The position numbers and the translations under genes are program-made. Under the pieces are notes generated by a model. The model did not search any database, had not been told where the DNA came from, and worked only from the letters and a program-made list of their open reading frames with translations. A stretch of 64,000 nucleotides of DNA from Cetobacterium ceti (GTDB lineage: Bacteria; Fusobacteriota; Fusobacteriia; Fusobacteriales; Fusobacteriaceae), in assembly GCF_900167275.1 (NCBI RefSeq), contig NZ_FUWX01000016.1, positions 1-64,000 on the forward strand, in the 5' to 3' direction. Below, piece by piece: positions 58,420 to 64,000 of the stretch (position 1 is its first letter; every line of letters starts with the position of its first letter).

Positions 58420-59520
58420 ATGATTAATGGAACAGGAGAAAACAATATGAACTTCATAAAGAAAAATGATTTAGATAATTTTACACATTTACAAATACCT
58501 AAAGTCATTTGGACTTTATTTCTTAAAAAGAAAATAGATCAGTCAACATTTAAAATATATATTGAACTTTTTGACAGAATTAAGTTATCCGCTTATAACA
58601 ATTGGATTGATGAAGATGGAAATATCTATATCAAATATTCTTATGATGAATTAAAAGAAATATTGGGAGCTAAAAGTGATGGAACTATTGCCAATGCTTT
58701 AAAACAATTAAAAGAATTAAAATTACTAACTCAAGTAAAAGGTTTTAATACTTCTAGTATATTTTATTTAAGTAATATCTTAGAAAAAGAAGTTAGAACA
58801 AAAATTCAAGAAAAATTAAAAGAACCTAGTAAATCTGACAGTTCTTCAAAAAATTGCAGTACTATAAAAAATTGTAGTCCAGTTCTTCAAAAAACTGAAG
58901 AACAGTCCTCTAAAAAATTAGAGGCTAATCATAATAACTATAATCATAATAACTTAAATAATAAAATCATGAATCATGACATCCATGATTTATTTGAAAA
59001 TATATTTAAAACACTGGATGTTAATTTTACAACTACTAATCAAAAATCAGTTGCTAAACTATTAAAAACACAAAGTGTTGATGAAGTTAAAACTTATATC
59101 CTAGAAACATATAATAATCTAAAAGATAATCCTAATATTAAAAATCTTTCTGGTATGTTCTCTAGTAAAATTTCTAAAGGTGAACGGCAAGAACCTTTCA
59201 CTTCTAAAGTTATTAAACTAAAAAAAATTGAAACTCCTACCAAAGAGATTTCTAATTCTAGTTTTGATAAAGTTAAAAAACATTTAAAAAAACAAAATGA
59301 TACTTTAAACATTTTAGAAAAAGAAAAAAAAGAAAATGAAATCCTAGATAACTATTTTAACTCTCTTCCAATATCAAAACAGGAAGAAATATTAATAAAT
59401 GCTTTTAATTTAGCTAAGAAAACAATGGGACAAGCTCCAGAAAGAATTATAGATATTACCTCTAAAAAAGTTCATAAATATATTATTCTTAGAAATTTAA
59501 ATCATATGGAGGCAAACTAA
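58420..59520 (+). CDS. repA: RepA_N-family replication initiator
   Basis: 366 aa. The N-terminal domain has the RepA_N pattern: FTHLQIPKVIWTLFLKKKIDQSTFKIYIELFDRIKLSAYNNWIDEDGNIYIKYSYDELKEILGAKSDGTIANALKQLKELKLL. An Asn/Ser-rich linker (residues 145-185) and a helical C-terminal domain follow. RepA_N proteins initiate theta replication of low-copy plasmids and bind iterons inside their own gene; iteron-like repeats do occur here in the linker. Alternative starts are 58420 (hairpin-covered AGGAGG) and 58447 (GGAGAA upstream). Confidence 0.82.
   Translation: MINGTGENNMNFIKKNDLDNFTHLQIPKVIWTLFLKKKIDQSTFKIYIELFDRIKLSAYNNWIDEDGNIYIKYSYDELKEILGAKSDGTIANALKQLKELKLLTQVKGFNTSSIFYLSNILEKEVRTKIQEKLKEPSKSDSSSKNCSTIKNCSPVLQKTEEQSSKKLEANHNNYNHNNLNNKIMNHDIHDLFENIFKTLDVNFTTTNQKSVAKLLKTQSVDEVKTYILETYNNLKDNPNIKNLSGMFSSKISKGERQEPFTSKVIKLKKIETPTKEISNSSFDKVKKHLKKQNDTLNILEKEKKENEILDNYFNSLPISKQEEILINAFNLAKKTMGQAPERIIDITSKKVHKYIILRNLNHMEAN
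58840..58925 (+). repeat. Iteron-like repeats inside repA, candidate origin
   Basis: Four units share a core of six A flanked by short inverted arms: TTCTTCAAAAAATTGCAG, ACTATAAAAAATTGTAGT, TTCTTCAAAAAACTGAAGAA and CTCTAAAAAATTAGAG. They are spaced about 20-24 bp apart. Further small repeats (CATAATAAC, ATCATGA) follow to about 58995. In RepA_N plasmids the origin lies at this place in the rep gene. Confidence 0.6.
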
Positions 59521-60219
59521 ATGGGAAAAGTTATCACAATTAAAAACAATAAAGGCGGAGTTGGAAAGTCATGGATAACATTACAACTAGCTCATTTGGC
59601 TACAATATGTGATGAAAATCAAAATGATATTCTTATTATTACATCCGATTCTCAAAATAACATTTTATCTTATGCAGGTATTGAAGAAGATTTTAATAGT
59701 GGATTAGATTCATGGATAAAAAAAGGTGATGGAGAACTTATAAGATTAAGGCAAAATCTTTATTATATTCCATTAACAAATTATAAAATATCTAATTCTA
59801 TTGGTTTAAAAGAACTTATTAAAACATTAAAAAATAAATATAAATATATTTTTATAGATGCTACACCAACTCTTAACTTAGATAAAAATTTTATTGAAAT
59901 GAGTGATTCAATTCTTATTCCAACATTTTTAGATCAAGTTACAACTAAATCTATTTCAAATTTTATAGCTGAAACAGAGTTAGAAAAATTAAGAGTTATT
60001 ATGCCAAATAGATTTACTAGAACTAAAAAAGAGAAAGACTATTACAAAAGCTTAGAGGATATATTTAAATCTTCTAATATAACTTTAACCTTACCAATAT
60101 CTCAAAGTGGAGAAATCGGTAAATTAATTGATCGTGGAAAAACAATCTGGGAATCTAATAATAAAAAACTTAAATCGATTATGATTCCATTTATTGATGC
60201 TTGGGAGGCTTTACAATGA
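59521..60219 (+). CDS. parA: ParA-family partition ATPase
   Basis: 232 aa with the deviant Walker A motif KGGVGKSW (11-18, including the signature Lys) and the Walker B strand YKYIFIDATPT. SDSILIPTFLDQVTTKSISNF is the typical later block. It has no N-terminal HTH, as in short plasmid ParA (type Ib). It starts directly after repA and overlaps the next gene by ATGA. It should position the extrachromosomal element in dividing cells. Confidence 0.9.
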   Translation: MGKVITIKNNKGGVGKSWITLQLAHLATICDENQNDILIITSDSQNNILSYAGIEEDFNSGLDSWIKKGDGELIRLRQNLYYIPLTNYKISNSIGLKELIKTLKNKYKYIFIDATPTLNLDKNFIEMSDSILIPTFLDQVTTKSISNFIAETELEKLRVIMPNRFTRTKKEKDYYKSLEDIFKSSNITLTLPISQSGEIGKLIDRGKTIWESNNKKLKSIMIPFIDAWEALQ

Positions 60220-60902
60220 TAAAGAAAACCGCTATTGAAAAATTAAAATCACAAATAGTAAGTTCTTATGAAAGTACATTTGATTTCGGAAGTTACGAAA
60301 TAGAAGAAAGTGTAAAAAAAATTGTTGTTGAAAAAGAAGCTATTATGTCTAATGCTTTTAAATCTCTTTCAAAATCTCAATATGAAATTTGTAAAGCATT
60401 ATATGAAGTTTCTTTACATCTTAAAGCAGAGGGTTCTTTTATGGCTTGGTATACTCATATTGGTTTAAGTAAAGATAAAGTTTCAGAACTACTAAAAAGA
60501 TATGAAGTTTTTATACAATTACCAGGAAAAGAATTATATGTATCTACACTATCAAATCAAGCTATTAAACTTTTAACTAGAAAGGATTTTGAAATAGATT
60601 ATCTTTTAGAAGTTGGTGATCTTCAGTTAAAAAAAGTTGAAGATATTAGAGCCTTTATAAATTCTAAAATTACTAAAGAAGAAAAGGTTTCTGAAGAATC
60701 TAATTTAGATAAAATTATAGAATTTAATTTTAATGAATTTAAAACTTATGAAAATAAAATTAAAGTTACTAAAAATATAGCCGAAGTTAAAAACTATAAA
60801 AAAGAAATATCTAAACTCAAAGCTAAACTTTTAGAACTAGAAGAACTTTGTAATGAAAAAATTGAACTTTCTATTAACGAACATAATTTAAAACTTTATT
60901 AA
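60216..60902 (+). CDS. ParB-like DNA-binding partition partner
   Basis: 228 aa. A helical core with a likely HTH (GSFMAWYTHIGLSKDKVSELLKRYEVFIQL then STLSNQAIKLLTRKDF) is followed by a coiled-coil end. Its start overlaps the parA stop, with GGGAGG upstream, so it is the coupled partner gene. No ParB CTPase motif is visible; it may be a non-canonical centromere-binding protein. Confidence 0.62.
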   Translation: MIKKTAIEKLKSQIVSSYESTFDFGSYEIEESVKKIVVEKEAIMSNAFKSLSKSQYEICKALYEVSLHLKAEGSFMAWYTHIGLSKDKVSELLKRYEVFIQLPGKELYVSTLSNQAIKLLTRKDFEIDYLLEVGDLQLKKVEDIRAFINSKITKEEKVSEESNLDKIIEFNFNEFKTYENKIKVTKNIAEVKNYKKEISKLKAKLLELEELCNEKIELSINEHNLKLY

Positions 60903-60918
60903 CTGGGAGGGACTACCA

Positions 60919-61146
60919 ATGAAAAAAGAATATATTACTTTAGAAAATAAGAAGATGAATATAAAAAGAGAAATCACAGATAATAAACTTGAAATATCTT
61001 CTTTAGAAAAAAAAGTTCGTTCTTTAAAATCTAAAAACTCTAAATTAGAAACTAAAATTGCTGAAATAAATGGTGAACAAGTAAAATTAATATCTCGTGG
61101 AAGAACACCAAAAATTTATTTAAATAAAACAAAAGGAATGATTTAA
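60919..61146 (+). CDS. Small coiled-coil protein, 75 aa
   Basis: Nearly the whole protein is one charged coiled coil (LENKKMNIKREITDNKLEISSLEKKVRSLKSKNSKLETKIAEIN), with a basic C-terminal tail (ISRGRTPKIYLNKTK) that could bind nucleic acid. It has TGGGAGGGA before the ATG and belongs to the rep/par operon. Function unknown. Confidence 0.55.
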   Translation: MKKEYITLENKKMNIKREITDNKLEISSLEKKVRSLKSKNSKLETKIAEINGEQVKLISRGRTPKIYLNKTKGMI

Positions 61147-61217
61147 AAAATAAATCTTAACCTATTTTTATAAAATACAAATTTTTAATTTTATATATAA
61201 TAAATGGAGGGAAGTAT

Positions 61218-61391
61218 ATGAAAGAAATTTTAACTGTTAAAGAAGTAATGGAATATTTTGAAATAGGAGAATCTACTGCATACAAATTAATCAAATCAAT
61301 TAATGATGAATTACAAAAAGAAGGCTTCTTAATTCTAAGAGGAAGAGTTAATCGTAAACGTCTATTTGAAAGAATGGGACTAGACAATTAG
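61218..61391 (+). CDS. Excisionase-like HTH protein, 57 aa
   Basis: ATG at 61218 behind TGGAGGGAAG. The product, KEILTVKEVMEYFEIGESTAYKLIKSINDELQKEGFLILRGRVNRKRLFERMGLDN, is the HTH_17/excisionase-type winged helix (hTVKEVxxxhxIxxSTAYKhI ... GRVxRxxhxER). It sits just before the integrase, where Xis is expected. Confidence 0.75.
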   Translation: MKEILTVKEVMEYFEIGESTAYKLIKSINDELQKEGFLILRGRVNRKRLFERMGLDN

Positions 61392-61395
61392 ATAC

Positions 61396-61424
61396 ATGAG
61401 GCTTGTTTTCAAGCCTCATTTTTT
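61396..61424 (+). terminator. Terminator between xis-like gene and integrase
   Basis: TGAGGCTTG pairs with CAAGCCTCA around TTTT and is followed by seven T. Confidence 0.85.
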
Positions 61425-61436
61425 TCAGGAGGAAAT

Positions 61437-62501
61437 ATGGCAGTAATAAAAGATAGTAATGGAACTTGGTCTGCTAGGTTCTATATTAATACAAATAAAG
61501 GAAAAATACGAAAAAGAAAAAGAGGTTTTCCCACTAAAAAATCAGCCCTTGAATGGGAAAGAGAATTTCTATTAAAAGATGCATATAGTTTAAGGATGTC
61601 TTTTAAAAGCTTATATGAGCTTTATAAAGATGATATGCAAATAAGATTAAGAGAACATACCAATAAAACAAAAGAATATATTATTGAAAATAAAATTTTA
61701 CCATTTTTTGGAAAAATGCAAGTCGAGGAAATAACTCCTATTATAGTTAGAAAATGGCAAGCCCATATTATTAAATCTAAAAATCCTAAAAATAATTCAC
61801 CATATAGTCAAACTTATATAAAATCTATCCATAATCAACTTACAGCTATTTTTAATTATGCGGTTAAATTTCATGATCTGAAAGAAAATCCTTGTCATAA
61901 AGCTGGAACTATTGGAAAGAAAAATGCAGGAGAAATGGATATTTGGACTATTGATGAATTTAATACTTTTATTAAACTCATTGAACATAAACCTTTAAAT
62001 TATACTGGATTTAACATTTTATTCTGGACTGGTATTAGAATAGGAGAATTATTAGCTTTAACTATCAAAGATTTTGACCCGAATAAAAAAATTATTAAAA
62101 TTAATAAATCGTATCAAAGATTAAATGGTAGGGATGTCATTACAGAACCTAAAACACCTAAAAGTAATAGAGTAATTGATATCCCAGATAATTTAGTAGA
62201 ATTAATAGAAGAGTATAAACAACATATTTATGAAGCTGACCCCAATACTAGATTATTTAATTGTACTAAATTTCTTTTTGAAAATGATATGAAAATTTAT
62301 TCAGAAAAAGCCAATTTAAAAAAAATAAGAATTCACGATCTTAGACATTCTCATGCTAGCTTTTTAATTAACAATAATGTAAATGTTTTAGCCATTGCAA
62401 ATAGATTAGGTCATGAAAAAATTGAAACTACTTTAAACATTTACTCTCATTTATACAGAGAATCTAACAATTTTATGATTGATATTTTAAACAAAGCATG
62501 A
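61437..62501 (+). CDS. int: Tyrosine-type site-specific integrase
   Basis: 354 aa. The N-terminal arm-binding domain (GTWSARFYINTNKGKIRKRKRGF) is followed by a SAM-like core-binding domain (about 55-150) and the catalytic domain with R201 (TGIRIGELLAL), H300-x2-R303 (HDLRHSHASFL), H326 (LGHEKIETT) and the nucleophile Y336 (LNIYSH). It should integrate the element at the guaA 3' end. The start follows AGGAGG, immediately downstream of a terminator. Confidence 0.94.
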   Translation: MAVIKDSNGTWSARFYINTNKGKIRKRKRGFPTKKSALEWEREFLLKDAYSLRMSFKSLYELYKDDMQIRLREHTNKTKEYIIENKILPFFGKMQVEEITPIIVRKWQAHIIKSKNPKNNSPYSQTYIKSIHNQLTAIFNYAVKFHDLKENPCHKAGTIGKKNAGEMDIWTIDEFNTFIKLIEHKPLNYTGFNILFWTGIRIGELLALTIKDFDPNKKIIKINKSYQRLNGRDVITEPKTPKSNRVIDIPDNLVELIEEYKQHIYEADPNTRLFNCTKFLFENDMKIYSEKANLKKIRIHDLRHSHASFLINNNVNVLAIANRLGHEKIETTLNIYSHLYRESNNFMIDILNKA

Positions 62502-62647
62502 ATTTTCAGAAAAGCTCAACTTTCATGCTTTTAAAATCTATAAAGACAAACAAATTAACAATAAAAACTACCTTTTAAAACTTATCAAAAAAAATATCTA
62601 ATTTATTCTTAAAAGCTAGAATTACCGCTACTTTCAGCTTAAAATAA

Positions 62648-62669
62648 GTGGGTCCAAAGTGGGTCCAAA
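62648..62669. repeat. Right integrase arm repeats
   Basis: GTGGGTCCAAA occurs twice in tandem (62648-62658 and 62659-62669). It resembles the left-arm repeat GTGGTCCCAT in sequence and has the same 11-bp period. Confidence 0.65.
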
Positions 62670-62768
62670 CTAACATTTTTTTGTAGATTATAGAAAAAAT
62701 ATTACTTTTTTAGAAAAATAACCCTTGAAATTATTGAGATTTAAGAGCATAACATACAATTTCATGTC

Positions 62769-62819
62769 GAGTGGGAGTAGTCCTAGTTTAGATATCTAAG
62801 CTAATAAAATCAATGGTTT
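62769..62819. repeat. attR-like junction
   Basis: GAGTGGGAGTAG (62769-62780) repeats the guaA 3' end (GAG TGG GAR stop), and AATAAAATCAAtGGTTT follows at 62803-62819, as on the left side. The 456 bp between the integrase and the next gene contain this junction, the arm repeats and the terminator after it, and no gene. Confidence 0.72.
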
Positions 62820-62864
62820 TAGCCCTTAAAATATTTCTATTGATAATAAAATGATAATAATAAT

Positions 62865-62896
62865 AGCACCTTGATTAATTCAAGGTGCTATATTTT
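62865..62896. terminator. Terminator flanking the right prophage end
   Basis: ATAGCACCTTGA pairs perfectly with TCAAGGTGCTAT across five bases and is followed by seven T on the + strand. Confidence 0.8.
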
Positions 62897-62957
62897 TTTA
62901 ACATTATAAATTCTTTACAGTGTTTCAGTACTATTAACAGTAGCTATAATTTTGTTC

Positions 62958-64000
62958 CTATTTATTCAACTCTTCTCTTTTTAAATAGTTTCTCAATACA
63001 GCAGCATATATTTTTCCAGATTTACTCACTGTTGACCCCACATATTTTTCAGAAATATATTCATAAATATCTTTATCATTTTCTTCAGAAAATTCTTCTA
63101 ATATTTTTTTTATATATTTGCACATTACTCTAATTGAAAATTTTGAAGTATATATTTTTCTTTTAAAACTATGAGGAGAAACCTGTAAAGTTTTAGAAAT
63201 TGTAGATATTTTCATTTGTGATACTCCTAAAGACATATCTTTTTTTATAGCTTTTTCATAAAAAATTTTAAAATATAACTTTTCTAAAATTTGAAATAAT
63301 TTTTCTCCTCTATAAATATTTTCTAAAGCAAGAAGTGTTAATATTAATTTAGGATTTATATTATTCTGTTTTGAATATTTTTCAATCTCGTATTGATATT
63401 TGTTCCCAACATACTCAATATTTAAATCTAGATTATCTAACATAAAACTTACTTCATCTCTATAAATATCTAAATGTTTTTTTTCAAGATTGACATGACA
63501 AATATCAGTTATTATATAATCAATTAATGGAGCTATAACCACTAGCATAAAACTTATTATTATTCCGATACCAGAGTTATCTAAATAGTATATTTCTTTT
63601 CCAGAAACACTTAAAAAAATTAATTTATCCGTACCATATGCAACAGATACAACAATTACAATATAAAGTAAATACCTCGCTAATATTAAAATTTTATATT
63701 TATAATATGGAAATCTTAAAAGTTTAAAATATGCTATCGCTGGCCAAACGGTCAAAAAAGCTCCAAAAAAAAATCCAGTTACTATCTCTGAAGATGAATA
63801 ACTAAATATTTTTTTCAATATTATGACTTCTATAATAATACAAAGTATTTTTATAAAAAAACTTTGTATTATACGCTCTTTTTCTTCAAAATTAAAATTA
63901 CTTATTACTATCGATGTGTAACTCCTATGAAAATATAACTTATGGATATAATTAAAGAAAAAGAATACTAAAATTATGTTTATAATCTTTAAATTTACTG
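62958..64000 (-). CDS. Membrane protein with lysozyme-like C-terminal motif, partial
   Basis: The minus-strand frame stays open from 63818 to the window edge without a stop. The TTG at 63818 has no ribosome site, so the gene starts beyond the window. The visible part has about four to five membrane segments (IIQSFFIKILCIIIEVII, IVTGFFFGAFLTVWPAIAYF, ILARYLLYIVIVVSVAYG, GIGIIISFMLVVIAPLIDYII). A soluble C-terminal half follows, containing LILTLLALENIYRG and MSLGVSQMKISTI. The last two resemble the Glu helix and the S-x-G-x-x-Q motif of transglycosylases, but this is weak. Family not recognised. Confidence 0.5.
   Translation of the reverse strand, partial: VNLKIINIILVFFFFNYIHKLYFHRSYTSIVISNFNFEEKERIIQSFFIKILCIIIEVIILKKIFSYSSSEIVTGFFFGAFLTVWPAIAYFKLLRFPYYKYKILILARYLLYIVIVVSVAYGTDKLIFLSVSGKEIYYLDNSGIGIIISFMLVVIAPLIDYIITDICHVNLEKKHLDIYRDEVSFMLDNLDLNIEYVGNKYQYEIEKYSKQNNINPKLILTLLALENIYRGEKLFQILEKLYFKIFYEKAIKKDMSLGVSQMKISTISKTLQVSPHSFKRKIYTSKFSIRVMCKYIKKILEEFSEENDKDIYEYISEKYVGSTVSKSGKIYAAVLRNYLKREELNK

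Larger units (their letters stand above)
25340..62819. mobile_element. Prophage of mixed lambda-head / P2-tail type integrated at guaA
   Basis: About 37 kb between two related junctions, with a tyrosine integrase and excisionase at the right end and a full set of terminase, head, contractile tail, lysis, repressor and replication genes. No structural gene is visibly broken, so it may be inducible. Unusual parts are plasmid-type RepA_N/ParA/ParB genes and a cargo block of apparent defence genes at 48.9-57.0 kb. Confidence 0.93.

Noticed and set aside
1-64000. CRISPR array or tRNA/rRNA genes
   Set aside because: Reading through the window I saw no regularly spaced direct repeats with unique spacers and no cloverleaf-like or rRNA-like sequence; a covariance search was not possible.

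Overview
The window is strongly AT-rich DNA that reads like a Fusobacteriota chromosome, most likely Fusobacterium or a close relative. Pointers are the YadA-type adhesin, an autotransporter sialidase, outer-membrane-type surface proteins in a very low-GC genome, and dnaN, xth, HU and guaA scattered among short operons. The species call is an inference; no rRNA or other marker gene is present.

Region 1 (1-25351) is host chromosome. It starts inside a trimeric autotransporter adhesin and carries a GNAT acetyltransferase, a Cof-type HAD phosphatase, a TrmH-type methyltransferase, a degenerate UbiB-like pseudokinase, a solitary PotD lipoprotein, a Ca/Na antiporter, dnaN, a CorA transporter, a YjeM-type permease and exonuclease III. 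Exonuclease III is translationally coupled to a thioredoxin-like gene interrupted by an in-frame TGA. Next come the autotransporter sialidase, a MarR / Old-Yellow-Enzyme (frameshifted) / ferritin-like operon, HU, two cell-wall hydrolases, a TnpB-only IS element, cobO, an APC permease and a 53-codon membrane peptide gene with a perfectly spaced promoter. A queuosine operon (preQ1 riboswitch, radical-SAM protein, YhhQ transporter) is followed by rnmV and then guaA behind a guanine riboswitch.

Region 2 (about 25340-62819) is a 37-kb prophage inserted at the 3' end of guaA. Both junctions show GAGTGGGA followed at 33-34 bp by AATAAAATCAA, and each phage arm carries an 11-bp tandem repeat (GTGGTCCCAT or GTGGGTCCAA). 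Leftward, the late genes run from a lambda-type head (terminase, portal, ClpP-type protease, gpD decoration, E-type capsid) into a P2-type contractile tail (sheath, tube, frameshifted chaperone, tape measure, X, D, V, U, W, J, I, fibre) and holin-like genes. Rightward, a lambda-like control region (three operators, PR and PRM) drives a Cro-like protein, then plasmid-type RepA_N, ParA and ParB-like genes, an excisionase-like protein and the tyrosine integrase. It therefore looks like a prophage with plasmid replication and partition modules.

Between the repressor (57039) and the endolysin (48989), transcribed with the repressor, lies a cargo block that looks like anti-phage defence. It holds a DUF4236 membrane protein, a SWIM-HhH-BRCT protein resembling a DNA ligase without its catalytic half, a CBASS-like operon (CD-NTase, S-4TM effector, overlapping third gene), and two Abi_2/AbiF HEPN genes. 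Each AbiF gene is preceded by its own promoter, short structured RNA and terminator. This block, especially the tandem AbiF-RNA modules and the third CBASS gene, is the most interesting part of the window.

Region 3 (62820-64000) returns to host sequence, with a membrane protein gene that runs off the window.
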